Positions 43,805 to 54,984 of a DNA stretch of 64,000 bases are shown one piece after another. The position numbers and the translations under genes are program-made. The stretch's first letter is position 1, and every line of letters starts with the position of its first letter. Location: contig OX235271.1 in the NCBI GenBank assembly GCA_944472155.2, positions 27,350,977 to 27,414,976 of the forward strand, given 5' to 3'. The DNA comes from Trichobilharzia szidati (lineage: Eukaryota > Platyhelminthes > Trematoda > Strigeidida > Schistosomatidae). The notes beneath the pieces were generated by a model. That model saw only the letters and a list, made by a program, of their open reading frames with translations, made no database searches and had not been told where the DNA came from.

Positions 43805-44632
43805 TAATAATAATACTGCTTTATTCAAAAAACAATAGTTATAGTACAGAATGGAATTCTCAGCATTTGTCACAATATCACATCTAATTTACTCAAAATA
43901 TATACATAAAAGTAACCACAGGAATCTGTCCACATTTAAGGTAGGGATAAAGTCAAAAATGTGTAAAGTATAAAATGAGAATAATAACAGTGGGTTTGTC
44001 TTAAACAGTATTGTTGATATTGTTTTGGAAATTTTAGCATGTTATAGAGATTATTGAATCTAATGTTCTCTTGATATTGCAGGGTGAAGGAAATAACAGA
44101 AAACAAATAGCAATTATTACAGAGCCTGAATGATGTTTACACTTATAAGACAATAAACAAAAGAAGTGAGGGGATAATAAATTTAAGAAAAACAATGACA
44201 ATAAAGCTTGATGGTATAAGGGTGGAGAAAACTGTTTACATACTAGTGGAAAGAAGTTAGTTAGTTATTTCGTGCCTGACACTATCTTCATCACATAAAA
44301 TACGTGCCAAATATGGTATCGTGAAATTTTTATACATGGACGTGCGTGCATAAAGTCTTTTGAAATGACTTCTTGTTTTACCTGAGGAAACACAAGATGA
44401 AAGCTGAGGGTAAGTTAAGTGGATGCTCACAGTCTGACAATATTCCTTTAGCAAATTTGTTGCTTGAAATCAAGTGCCTATCAATGACAATGTCAACGAT
44501 ATGGCCCCCGAATGGAATACCATCATTCGCCCTACTGACAGTCTTCAAAGTCCTATGAAGTATGACAGTCTTTTTCAAGTCTTTTGTTTGTTGAATATAG
44601 AAAAGCAGTGGATTCCAGAAGGCGTATTTCAT
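43805..44632 (-). mobile_element. CR1-like LINE, 3' end
   Basis: Tail 'ttaataataatactgcttta' at 43805, UTR, then the C-terminal coding blocks LYARTSMYKNFTIPYLARIL and RTLKTVSRANDGIPFGGHIV (44.25-44.62 kb). It abuts a tSINE at 44635. Confidence 0.82.
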
Positions 44633-44634
44633 CG

Positions 44635-44875
44635 TTTTCTTTCCTTCACGTTCCTCAAACATAGGGCTTCAATTTAGTGGCTTGAAGTTTCTGTATCATT
44701 GTTTATTTTACAGGATGGGGGTGCTGGCCTCATGCCCAACCTTTTCTCTTTACCAACATTATTACTGGTTTAGCGAGGTAAAGGAGTGCGTCTGTGGCCG
44801 GGGATCGAACCCTGGACCACATGTGCATGGTCGGCGAGCGTCCTAACCGCTATGCCACCGACGACTAATCATCTG
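44635..44875 (-). mobile_element. tSINE
   Basis: Minus strand: head GTCGGTGGCATAGCGGTTAG (about 44846-44866), B box 'gggttcgatccc', body 'gggcatgaggccagcacccc' and tail. The copy is close in sequence to 4075-4305. Confidence 0.88.
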
Positions 44876-44919
44876 GATGAACCTGCATTCCCCTGTACAA
44901 CAGGTATTATTATTGTTTG

Positions 44920-45054
44920 ATTCAATTCGCGCTTTCCTGTTGAGTGATTGAATGAAAGCGCTCAGCCATTGTTGACACGCTGGTTTCTTGTAAAGATGTC
45001 AACAGACGCCGAGCGCTTCGGTCCAGTCATTCAACAAGAAAGCGCGAATCGAAT
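44920..45054. repeat. Hairpin-forming inverted repeat, MITE-like
   Basis: Arms 44920-44977 and 44997-45054 are reverse complements with some mismatches ('ttcgcgctttcctgttga' versus 'tcaacaagaaagcgcgaa'). The spacer is about 19 bases. The arms are GC-richer than the surroundings. No coding sequence. Confidence 0.85.
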
Positions 45055-45194
45055 TAAGTAGTAACTAACACCGTCGTAGAAGAGGTGGTGGCCCTAATGA
45101 TTTTCTGACTGATATCAGTTTGTGATCTGTCTACAGATAGTTTACCCATATTAGCTAGTGAAACTGAGGTTAACTTAATTCATTTTATTGTAGC

Positions 45195-46165
45195 GCCCTT
45201 GAGCAACAATCTTCGTATGTTTGGCATGCGATTCGCCCCTGTAAAATGTAAGATGATGCTGCACGACTGGACTACACCGACCCCTAGGTTAGAAATAGGA
45301 AGTGAAGAGGTAGAGCACGTTGAGCGCTTCACTTATTTGGGAAGTACCATCAGCCCCAACGGGTTGATCTCTGAGGAAATCTCAGCACGGATACAGAGGG
45401 CTAGTTTCGCATATGCCAGTTTACGCCGTCTCTGGCGTAGACGTAATATCCGACTATCGACCAAAGGGCGTGTGTACTGCTCAACAGTCCGCTCCGTCCT
45501 CCTTTATGGCTGTGAGACCTGGCCACTGAGAGCGGAAGACATGAAAAGATTAGCTGTCTTTAATCATAGGTGTCTGCGTTCTATCTCCCGTGTGAAGTGG
45601 TATAATAAGGTGAGCAATATTGAGGTTAGGCATCGGTCGAATGCGAGGTAAGGAGGGGAAATCAGTCGACGAGACTGTGAAATTACATCGACTGAGATGG
45701 TTAGGACATGTGTTACGTATGCCTAGTCATCGCCTTCCTCGATAATGGGCAATGTTAGCTGACATAGGGTCAGGCTGGAAAAGAGCTAGAGGCGGTCGAA
45801 CCAAAACATGGCACCAGTCAATGAAATCTACAACAGTTAGTCTAAGCCACGTAGGAAGGTGTGGACTTCTTGGTTGGGGTCCTCGGGATGGTAAAAACCA
45901 ATGGTTGGAAACAATTGGTGATATGGCTCAAAATCGTTCTCAATAGCTGGTGCAGATGCATCCACTCCTTGTGACTCATGATTTCCAATGAAACTGTTTT
46001 GTTCTTCGTTATTACTATTCCTTTGTCTCACACCTCTGTTTACTGTCTATATTATGCATTTCTCCTACTTTCTTCTCTTGCTTCGTGTGCTACATGGAGG
46101 GAGTGTGGCGACTTGAACTGCCGCACATCGGCGCAAAGTTCTATGTCGAAAACCGACCGACTGAG
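45195..46165 (+). mobile_element. RTE-C LINE, RT thumb to 3' end
   Basis: An open frame of 150 codons from 45199: RFAPVKCKMMLHDW, ERFTYLGSTISPNG, ARIQRASFAYASLRRLW, STVRSVLLYGCETW and RCLRSISRVKWYNKVS. After a shift near 45650 come the MPSHRLPR, GSGWKRARGGRTKTW and DMAQNRSQ blocks and a 3' UTR shared with 14.4-14.6 kb. The RT active site lies upstream and is missing. It is the longest RTE-C copy here. Confidence 0.88.
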
Positions 46166-46319
46166 CGCCCGTATATTAAGCCTAACTGCAGGCTTATAAA
46201 ACTAATTCATCTACACATGTTATATGCTTATAGAAACTAATTTTACATATGCTTGTGAAGTATCTGCCATTGTATTATTGAGTATTGCTTTCCTTTGTTA
46301 CAGATGTATTTCTTACGTG

Positions 46320-46870
46320 GTTATACAATTTTTGTTCGTTTTCGCGTTTTTCGAAATTAGTGGTTAAAACTATTAACAGCTCGATATTAGACCATCTGGT
46401 GCAAACCGGTCACAAAGCCAGCGTAGAAGAATCCTTCTCTATAATATACCGGGTGCCTAACAAATTACCAAAATCGTCGAAGCACCGCATGCTCCAAACA
46501 ACAGAGGCTATTGCAATTCGCCTCAAACAATCAGTGCTTTGTGTTCAAAAGAAACAAGTCCAGCCAGCCCCTACTACTGCCCTGGCCCTTGGTAGAAACT
46601 ATAAACTCATGAATTTGTACTATTATCTTTCCTAATCCTCCTGACATTCAGTTTAATTTATGTTGATGCTGTTCAGCTGTAATCTATCAATATTATTGAT
46701 TTGATGTTATTTAAACATTAATGTCGTTCATAAGACTAATTCATTCATTCATTATGATGTATATATAATTGTAGAGCCTGATGAAGAAGAGGTTATCGAA
46801 AAGAGTACTCTTTGTTCCGTGTCTATTCTTTTGAAAATTCGTTTTCGTTAACAAAACATCTTTTCAAGTT
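46320..46870 (+). mobile_element. PLE-1 C-terminal end with hammerhead terminus
   Basis: A 116-codon frame: SSILDHLVQTGHKASVEE, SFSIIYRVPNKLPKSS, TTEAIAIRL and LCVQKKQVQPAPT. It is followed by an AT-rich UTR and a terminal hammerhead-like motif (46774-46817). The GIY-YIG signature itself is cut off on the left. Confidence 0.8.
46774..46817 (+). ncRNA. Minimal hammerhead motif at PLE terminus
   Basis: GAGC (46774-46777) pairs with GTTC (46814-46817) as stem I. CTGATGA (46778-46784) is intact. Stem II is very short. CGAAA is followed by AGAG/CTCT as stem III with a TA loop and a TTT cleavage context. This layout fits minimal PLE hammerheads that cleave as dimers. Confidence 0.6.
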
Positions 46871-47370
46871 TTCACTTGTGCTTCTTAATACAACGTGTTG
46901 TTCATCTCTGACCACCGTGTACACATGTTAGCACATCGTATCACGTGAAAACGTAGATATATACTATAATATTATGACCGAAATTGTCTTTAGTATCGCC
47001 ATATTATCACATTAATTCATCGCTAAAAGTATAATATGAATTACCCTTGAAACAACATAGTTTTTGATCTATTTTCACTGAGAAATAATAATCTGCATTA
47101 TAAACATTTTTATGATTATCTTTTTTTTATATAAAAACCACTGATGACATAACTGTGATAATGAACTAGATTATTCGAAAGAACGGGAAAAGCAAATAAA
47201 CTGTAGAAGTAATTAACACAAAATCTGACCTAACTTTTTCAATTGTTTTGATTTTATAGCGCTGTGATTTATTCACATTGATAAAGGCGTGTATTTCTAC
47301 AATTAATAATTATCTCTGGGTAATGTGGGATAAGCAAACTAATTTCTAAGGGATAATACAATGACCTGTG
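46871..47370. other. Unassigned AT-rich interval
   Basis: No gene or repeat family recognised. Confidence 0.35.
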
Positions 47371-47413
47371 TTCGTGTGTGTGTTTGTGTGTGTGTTGTGT
47401 GTGTGTGTGTGTG
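47371..47413. repeat. (TG)n microsatellite
   Basis: A TG run with a few interruptions. Confidence 0.9.
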
Positions 47414-47538
47414 CTGATTGACGCTTCACTCCGTTTTATGTTGTTCCTATATTTATAGAAAAATTAATTATTTGTCTAATTAATGGATGAACTCGTAAAA
47501 TGACTTACCTCGCTTATCATTTTCAGTTATAGTAACTT

Positions 47539-47563
47539 TATATATATATATATATATATATAA
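47539..47563. repeat. (TA)n microsatellite
   Basis: An alternating TA run directly before an RTE tail. Confidence 0.9.
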
Positions 47564-47564
47564 T

Positions 47565-47720
47565 TCCCACGGGTTTTCGATGGAACACAGAGCTTCAAAA
47601 ACACATCACTTCAGCTTGCTCCACAATTGCCCATAAGCTTTCGTCTCGTCTTCATAGAACCTCCTCCGTTTCACCCTCGCACCCACTCCTAACCAGTCAT
47701 TTCTCACAGGGATTGCCCTA
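47565..47720 (-). mobile_element. RTE-like 3' tail and C-terminal remnant
   Basis: Minus strand: 'gaagctctgtgttccatcga', then GQLWSKLK- and KRRRFYEDE-like remnants of the C-terminal block. Confidence 0.6.
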
Positions 47721-47844
47721 TGGAATATAAAAATTAATAATTTTGGGTTTGAAATGTCAAGTGGGTCAAGTGGAAAAGATTCAGAGTGAGAATAGTAATA
47801 ATTATAATGATAATAATAATAATCGTAGTAATAGGGGGAGAGTA

Positions 47845-48322
47845 CATTATTATTATTGTTTCCTTTAATGCCTAGAGGAAAATAGGGCTTCAGCTGCACG
47901 TCTCCATTGCGTTCGGTTCTCTGCTACAGTCTTCACCTGCCTCCATGTCTGTCCACGCGTTTTCATCTCCTCTTCACATCACCTCCTCCAAGTCACCCAC
48001 CCTCCTACTGACGACCAACTCGCCGATTCCCTTTCGGGTTCCACTCGAGCAATGGCTTGTCTAGTGATGTCACTTGATGGATTGTTTCCTCAGAGTATGG
48101 TCAGCCAATCCATCTCCATTTCTTCCTGCCTGTTTGTTTCACAATCGGTTCCCACTCAGTTGGTTCGCTCATTGCCAGAGATCTCTGTTGCTGATCTTTT
48201 TTGGCCAGCTGGCCATCTGATCTTGAGTGAAGTATTGAGCGAAGACAACTGTTAATGAAGGTTTGTAGTTTGTTTGAGATGCTCTTTATGACGCGCAGTG
48301 CAAGTCTCTGATCCGTATAGTA
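47845..48322 (-). mobile_element. RTE-A LINE, 3' end
   Basis: (ATT)n at 47846-47857, tail complement 'gccctattttcctctaggca', then the C-terminal coding block with KKWRWIG and MKSISNKLQTFINSCLRSI. 5' truncated near 48322. Confidence 0.85.
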
Positions 48323-48383
48323 TAAGAGAAGAGTATATAGAAGAACTAAATAAACAAAATAAAACAAATGAATGTCTATCCCT

Positions 48384-48985
48384 CTAAGGCCAAGGCAGAA
48401 GTAGGGATTGTACATACTTCTTTTGTACACAAAGGTCTGGCTTAAATTCATGAATTGCCAAGGCCTCAACTGTCTTTAGAAGTCTGTAACGAATAAAACA
48501 CGGGAAGTTAGCATGGATTCTGTATATGATCTTAAAATCATGGTCAGGTTTGACAGAGTGACAGAAGTTGATCAGGTGTTCCAAAATAGAGCTTCGCACA
48601 CACTTTCTTTCTCCCTAGTAAAACCATGCTGGAATATGTTCTCGTATCCGTGTGGAAAGCGTCCTCTAACTACTGCCAATGTACCTTGCTCCACAAGAGC
48701 AGGTAAACTGATAGATGCACATGGAGGTGGCCATATGGGGTAGCTTATCTTTTACAGAGGTAGAGAACAACTTGCAGCTAGTGAACGTCACATGTAATTT
48801 TGCTACATAGAATGTCCCACTGACTGATTTAGAGAGACAATTTTTTAGCATATCTGAAGCTTGATCACCTTTGAATTCCAAGTTCATGAATAAGGTTTTC
48901 TTTGGAACTGTGTCGGTGACCAGTTTAGACTGCTTGTCTTCTTCTCTATGCTGAGGGCAGTAGATTTCCACACATACTCCAGATT
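48384..48985 (-). mobile_element. PLE-1 C-terminal part with GIY-YIG signature
   Basis: Two open frames: KLVTDTVPKKTLFMNLEFKG (linker), MCIYQFTCSCGARYIGSS (the cysteine block followed by the GIY-YIG core, about 48666-48720), then SSILEHLINFCHSVKPDHD, LKTVEALAIHEF and LCVQKKYVQSLLLPW. The tyrosines of both half motifs (IY and YIG) are present. One shift near 48600-48665 breaks it. A (TA)n run follows at its 5' edge. Confidence 0.85.
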
Positions 48986-48989
48986 AATG

Positions 48990-48993
48990 AAGC

Positions 48994-49028
<35 letters not shown>
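48990..49028. repeat. (TA)n microsatellite
   Basis: A perfect TA run at the 5' edge of the PLE. Confidence 0.9.
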
Positions 49029-49029
<1 letters not shown>

Positions 49030-49374
49030 CTAAATAATTTTGTATAACTCCCTTTGCTTATTATGACTGTGGGAATGATGAAGACAGCTCTTATGTGATG
49101 TGAATGTACTTTTATGATAGATATAGCGGTTTATATTTCCTTAATTAAAAAATGATAATAATAAAATAATAATAAAATGTATCTTGTTCTGGAAAAAAAA
49201 TGATTAAGTCGGTACATTTATTGCTTGAAATAATTACTATTTATTATAAGATCTGGGTCAATTATACATATATATATGTCAGATGTTTACTAATTAAATG
49301 TATGAAAAGATAATCTAGCTATAAGTAAATTGATAAAACAATCAAGACATTACGTTTTAAGCTTTCACCTCAAA
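49029..49374. other. Unassigned AT-rich interval
   Basis: No gene or repeat family recognised. Confidence 0.35.
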
Positions 49375-49520
49375 TTGAATTCATGGACTAATAGACAGTT
49401 ATTTCATCTCAGTTTGTGACTCTTTAGCAGTAAGCGCCCATGACAGCTACCTGAGATTGAACCAAGGACCATCAATTTACGAGGTGACTGTCCTAATTGC
49501 TAAAAAATCAGGATGACATC
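49375..49520 (-). mobile_element. Hammerhead SINE remnant
   Basis: Minus strand: B-box-like 'ggttcaatctcaggt', 'gggcgctta', CTGCTAAAGAGTCACAAACTGAG stem II remnant, ATGAAATAAC and TGTC (core about 49393-49440). Degenerate. Confidence 0.5.
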
Positions 49521-49549
49521 AAATGGTCAAAGAATTCTAGTTCGTGCTA

Positions 49550-51200
49550 TTACGGTCCCAAGGTCAGGTAGAGAGGTAGGGTTGGGCGTGGGGTTAGCAA
49601 CCACAAACACCACTAAACCTATCAAACCGCTAGAGAAACTTCAACGCACAGGATATATACTAAAAATACAAAAACTTCAAATAATATTTCTTTTTCTTCG
49701 CTCGAATCGGAGAGGCGAAATGACACAGTGGGCTGGTGAAAGCTTTCGAGAAACCAGTTAGCCAGCCAATGTGTCTTCTCCCGATGAAAGCTAGAATAAG
49801 AATGGGGACGTGGAATGTCCGTACAATGTACGAGACTGGGAAGGCTCCCCAGGTATCCAAAGAAATGCAAAGATATGGCTTAAAAGTACTGGGTATCTGC
49901 GAAAGCAGATGGAATGGATATGGACTGTCAAAACTGTCAACGGGAGGGTCAGTAATCTACTGAGGTCTGGTCACCCAGACAACAACCACAAACGCACTGA
50001 GGCACTGAGTGACCATCATGATGCCACCAGTGGCAGCCAAAGCCCTAATGTAGCAGGGATCAATTTCATCCAGGATCATGACAGCATGATTGAACTCCGA
50101 AGGAAGCAAGGAATGTCACAATTATGCAGTGCGACGCACAGTGCTACAAGCAACGCGGAACAAGAAAAAAGGAGGATTTTTACAGACAACTACAAACAGT
50201 GATGGACAACATCCGAAATGGTGACATCAAAATCCTTATGGGCGATATGAACGCCAGTCAAACTGGGAGCAGATAATACAGGAAGAGAACTCATCATGGG
50301 TCGAGAGGCTGTCGCTCGGAGAAATGATTGCGAACGGAGAATTATTCGCAGACTTCTGCGCATTCAGCGATTTAGTGATCGGAGGCAGCGTAAACAAACA
50401 CAAGGATATACATAAAGCAGAATGGATTTTGCCTGGTGGACATACCATAAACCAAATAGATTTCATATCAATTTCAAGGAAGTGGAGACGCAATCTGTTG
50501 GATACAAAGTCGAGAAGGGGAGCAGATATGGGCTCAGACCATCATCTAGTTCAAGGGACTTTCACGGTCGGGCTGAAATCCTGTGTTGATCAAATTTTTT
50601 TTTGATTACAGCTTGATTACACACCGTATTTTTGGTACAAGTATGGAATTTTCAGCATGGATATCGGTAGCCCAAATTTTGCAGGCTGACCATAGATATC
50701 GGGTGTGCGTCGGCAGGGGATACAACCTCAGACCGTGTGCATGGTCGGCGAGAGTCCTAACCACTGTGCCACCGACGCACAATTGCAACTCTACGCATCG
50801 TCATCACAGAACAAAGCATAGAATGCAGTCAAACCTCTACCTCAAATTCATCGACTTCGAAAAGGTCTTCGACAGCGTTGACTCAGAAGCAATTCGGAAA
50901 CTGCTACGGTGTACACTGCCGCAAGCCTTAATCAACTTCATTCAACAACTGGATATATGAAAGTGGCACGTATCAAGTGATACACAAAGGAAATCTCAGC
51001 GGGACATTTGAAGTGCATACATGAGTCAGACAAGCTGACTGCCTATTATCACCTTCGATGATATACGTGATTTTAGAAGACTGGATTATGAGTCAGACTG
51101 TGCATGGGACTGAGAAAACAGGAATATGGTGGATCGATAAGAAGACTCTAGAAGGTCTGGATTTCACGCGTGGATTATTCATGTATAACGTCTAGGTGGT
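49550..51200 (+). mobile_element. RTE LINE 5' half: leader, endonuclease and RT start
   Basis: The leader at 49560-49650 resembles the tSINE body. The AP-like endonuclease begins near 49800 with RMGTWNVRTMYETGKAPQ, then LKVLGICESRWNGYG. It continues with KILMGDMNAS, NGELFADFCAFSDLVIGGSV, HKAEWILPGGHTINQIDFIS and RRGADMGSDHHLVQGTF (catalytic SDHH, ending near 50590). A foreign insert and deletion at about 50595-50779 remove the linker. RT resumes at 50782 with IATLRI, LKFIDFEKVFDSVDSEAI and LL.RCTLPQALINFIQ, ending near 51180. This is the only endonuclease domain in the window. Confidence 0.85.
50695..50780 (-). mobile_element. tSINE head fragment inside RTE
   Basis: Minus strand: GTCGGTGGCACAGTGGTTAG, a B-box remnant ('gaggttgtatcccc') and the first body bases. 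RT sequence restarts at the next base. The SINE body is missing. Confidence 0.75.
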
Positions 51201-51348
51201 TTTTCCTTCCCATATTTTGATATGAACTTCCGAGGATATCCATTTTCCATAAGGTTATTTTCTTGACACAGCACCCTAGTTCAGCTGAAGAGCTTTTTGA
51301 AAGGAAAATATTCGAATTTCCAGCACCGATGTTATTCGAGTTCTTATA

Positions 51349-51765
51349 TATTATTATTATTGTTTCCTTGAATTCCTAGAGGAACATAAAGCTTCAGCCG
51401 TGCGTCTCCGTTGCGTTCGATTCTCTGCTACAGTCTTCACCTGGCTCCATGTCTGCCCACACCTTTTCATCTCCTCTTCACATAACCTCCTCCATGTCAC
51501 TCCACCTTAGCACTGACGACCAACTCGCCGATTCCCTTTTGGGTTCCACTCGAGCAATGGCTTGTCTAGTGATGTCACTTGATGCATTGTTTCCTCAGAG
51601 TATGGCCAGCCAATCCATCTCCATTTCTTCCTGCCTATTTGTTTCACAATCGGTTCCTGGTTGGTTTGCTCATTGCCAGAGATCCCACCTTGTTGCTGAT
51701 GTTTTCTGGCCGGCCGGCCATCTGATCTTGAGCGAAGTATTGAGCGAAGACAGTTGTTAATGATC
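51349..51765 (-). mobile_element. RTE-A LINE, 3' end
   Basis: (ATT)n tail at 51349-51361, tail complement 'gctttatgttcctctagga', then the C-terminal coding block including the complement of 'gatggattggctggccatac'. 5' truncated near 51765, within the LRSILKIRWP block. Confidence 0.85.
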
Positions 51766-51889
51766 CTTAAAATGTCCTCCGAATATAACTTGCTTCCAAT
51801 CTTTCATATGATACAGGTAGATACCTAATTATCATGGCTAAGATGGAATTACTGCTTAACAGTAGTCTGATAGTGCGACAGTGCTCCAT

Positions 51890-52150
51890 TGTAAGTATCA
51901 GGAGTTTGCCAGTGGTTCAATGATAGGCTGCTTGTGAACCATACACAATGTTCAGATTCGATTCTAGGCTGACTCACCACTAACCCTCATTAAGTTAGTC
52001 AGCCAACAGAAAGGTTAGAAAGTAGGGGAGGGTGGACTTTGGGGTAATAACTCCACCCCGTAAAGGCAATATCACTACTACTCAAAATTCAAAAGTTGAG
52101 AGCGGTATTTTCCCCTCAGAATGCAAAGGCTTGGAATCAAATAGCCTTAT
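51890..52150 (+). mobile_element. tSINE, strongly diverged
   Basis: Head 'ttgccagtggttcaatgata', B-box-like 'gattcgattcta', body 'gtaggggagggtggactttg' then 'actccaccccgtaaaggcaa', and a weak tail. Confidence 0.55.
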
Positions 52151-53235
52151 ATTGCAGCCTTCGTGGCTATTTAAGACGTGAAAAACACGATGTTTTAGAG
52201 TCACATCGAAGCTATTTCATCAAGTTACACAGCATAAATAACAGGTGAATTGTTATGCAAGGCTGTTTCAATAAAATTCAGCGGTCAGAAGGCAGTGAAT
52301 ATTACTAAAAGATTGATAAATCTGATCTACAAATATCTGCCCAGCCTGAAGTTCGATTCAATGAAATTTGACCATATTAGTTCCCACACCTTTTTTAACA
52401 TGTCCCACTCAATTTTGAAGTATTTCTCATTTTGAATAAACCAAAGACCACTACATATGTTTGCAAGCTAAAACCAGCTCTTTTTTTCCATCACAAAGTT
52501 TCTACCTCTATTAACAGTCTGGAAATTACATCTATTATTATTATAAATAAGTGTAAATGCATATATGGCATACTTCAGCGTCACTTCAACCTAAATGGTG
52601 TTTAATAACACTTTGTACATATCATAAGTAATATCAAATTGTTTATAAATAAACTCTGCTTACTCCACTATTAACTTTTTTGGTGTTAAGAGTTGTTAAA
52701 TGCCTAGTAAGTTGAAGTGATCCTCAAGTATGTCTAGATATTCACACTTGTTTCTAATAATTTACGTCATTGTTAGATTTTAAGCATCTAGAGGAAAGTC
52801 TTTTGAAGTCAGTAACTTATTTTGTTTTCTCCGAATATATATATATATATCTGTACTTGCTTTGTTCAAAACTGATTAGGCCAAGTGTATGTTTGCAAGT
52901 TTGCTACTTTACATTAGAAAACAGCCAATTCGTATGAATGTAGACTGAAGTCTATTGGATAAAACTGCAATTTGAACATCAGGCGAGACGACTTGTCATG
53001 AACGTGTGATATTACGTTCTTGGAAGTGTTTTCCGTAGGTAGGTTGTTAGTACTCATCAGCAAGGAATACCTGCAACCTTGAAGCCACTCATATCTCTTC
53101 ATAGGTTCGAATCTGCGTCACTCAGTGCTTTAGTCAGATTCATTATCACTGAGGTATCTAGGCTGGTGACTGACCTGCTGGATGAGGTTTAAAGCCCCTG
53201 AACAACTAATACCAACTGAAATTGCAGTACAGTGA
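52151..53235. other. Unassigned interval
   Basis: A (TA)n run at about 52835-52852. A B-box-like 'ggttcgaatctgc' at about 53104 may mark another decayed tRNA-derived repeat. No gene is seen. Confidence 0.4.
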
Positions 53236-53239
53236 CGAG

Positions 53240-54363
53240 TTACTTATGTTGCAAACCTGACCGATATAATTCAGTCTTGGATAGAATTCATAAAATTATG
53301 CCATACCACATACTTCCAATTCAATACTCAAATATATGAACAAATAAGAGGAACACCAATGGGATCGCCCATATCAGGATTGATAGCTGAAGCCGTTATG
53401 CAAAAATTAGAATTAATAGCTCTACCTATAATTAAACCGAAAATCTGGATACGTTACGTTGATGATACATTTGTAATAATTACGAGAAGTGATTTAGAAT
53501 ATACTCATAAATTAATAAACAACATATTTGAAGACATTAAATTCACCACGAGAGAAGAAGAATTAGATAACAAAATCCCATTTTTAGATGTCATAATCAA
53601 GAGAACCAACACAGGAGATTTAGAAACACAAGTATATAGAAAATCAACGCACACAGATCAAATACTCAATTATACCAGCAATAATCCAATTACTCACAAA
53701 CGAAACTGTGTGCAGACATTGTTTAAAAGAGCTCAAACACACTGTAGCACTCCAGAGTTGAAAAGAATGGAATAAAAGTACCAACAAACGGTCTCCAAAA
53801 AGAATAATTATCCACAAAATTTCATCAAAAAGTGTTTAAAGTTGAATCAAAATACCAACAAGAAACCAACATCAAAAACCACAAGAAAATTCATCCTACC
53901 ATACATGAAAAATATCTCTGAAATAACAGCTAGAATACTGAAACCGTCTGATATGGATATAGCACACAAGCCACTAAAATTGCTTAATTCAATATTATGC
54001 AAACCGAAAGATCCAACAGAAAAAGGGGATAAAATTAATAACATTTACAAAATAAATTGTATGAACTGTAACAGGCATTACATCGGTGGTCGAAGCGGGC
54101 GTCCCCTTCGAATTAGAATCCAAGAACACAAATCAGCCGTGAAAAGACACGATGTGTGTTCTTTAGTATCAATGCATACAGGCAATTATGGTCATCAATT
54201 TGATTGGGATAATGTCGACATTTTGAACAGAGGAAACACCAAATGTGCAGTCAGGGAATTCCTAGAAGCCTGGTACTCAAATGAAAATGCAATTAACAAG
54301 CACGTTAATATAGACGAAATATCCCAACTAATAAAAAGTAAATCAGATGACCAGAAAGTTTAA
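53240..54363 (+). pseudogene. PLE-3 reverse transcriptase and GIY-YIG endonuclease ORF, one in-frame stop
   Basis: A single frame runs for about 370 codons, broken only by TAA at 53773-53775. Order: SWIEFIKLCHTTYFQFN, motif B GTPMGSPISG (about 53350-53379), motif C RYVDDTF (53450-53470), IPFLDVIIKR, VYRKSTHTDQ, linker, the INNIYKINCMNC cysteine block, and YIGGRSGRPLRIRIQEHKSA (about 54080-54139). A conserved REFLEAWYSNENAINK end follows, with a stop at 54361-54363. Both catalytic RT aspartates of motif C and the GIY-YIG tyrosines and arginine are present. Motif A and upstream parts are missing. The upstream boundary is set by similarity, not by a start codon. It is the best-preserved mobile coding region here. 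Confidence 0.88.
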
Positions 54364-54560
54364 AATCCAAAACAATAAAAATGGTCAATACATATGTAAA
54401 GGTGGTTACCAGGGGACGCAATTATATCACTCATGAAGAAATTTGAATCATTTCACTTTGTGCTAAATGTTGCGCTAAAGATGTTGTCCAGAAGGACGAC
54501 GAAAGCTCCGAAACTAAACCAACCAGCTCAGAGAACACTATTAATTGTAAATAATTCAGT
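54364..54560 (+). mobile_element. PLE-3 3' UTR and terminus
   Basis: The PLE ORF is followed by an AT-rich UTR and then the terminal block with 'cagctcagagaac' shared with the fragment at 8.04-8.22 kb. Confidence 0.7.
54478..54520 (+). ncRNA. Hammerhead-like motif at PLE-3 terminus
   Basis: Stem II GTTGTCC/GGACGAC with an AGAA loop pairs fully (one GU), followed by GAAAGC. The 5' box reads CTAAAGA, one base from CUGANGA. The G-to-A change should block cleavage. Confidence 0.55.
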
Positions 54561-54620
54561 CTCTCCAAACACAAAGAAGCAAAAGCAGGATACTGATAAA
54601 TTTAGCTTTTTATGAAAGTC

Positions 54621-54910
54621 CTACTGTTGGTGAGTCGTGGAAATGAACAGCTCAGTGTCATTGTCTCTGACTCCAGTCCTGAGTGATGTGGGTTGGTAGG
54701 TACTAAGAATATCACTTGCTGTAATACGCTTGCTGATGGGTGCCGATAAGCACACACCTTTGATCCAGGGTTTCCTGCCGATCGCCATAAAACATGTAAC
54801 GCAATAACTATTCAATGGGATATACATATCAACTGGATGATCAATGGCTAACAGTAGAATCAACTGCGTCATGTTCGTCCTGTTTGAGACTCTTCAGTCA
54901 AAAAATGTAA
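54621..54910 (-). mobile_element. Hammerhead SINE-like remnant
   Basis: At 54868-54905 the minus strand reads TGACTGAAGAGTCTCAAACA, then GGACGAACATG, a recognisable core. The region to the left (54621-54860) may be a diverged second copy, but I cannot confirm it. Confidence 0.45.
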
Positions 54911-54984
54911 CTGCATTCAGAATGAGTGTTACGCGCATCCTTGTTTCCACTGTAAGCCACTATCAACTAAGTAACATTATATTC

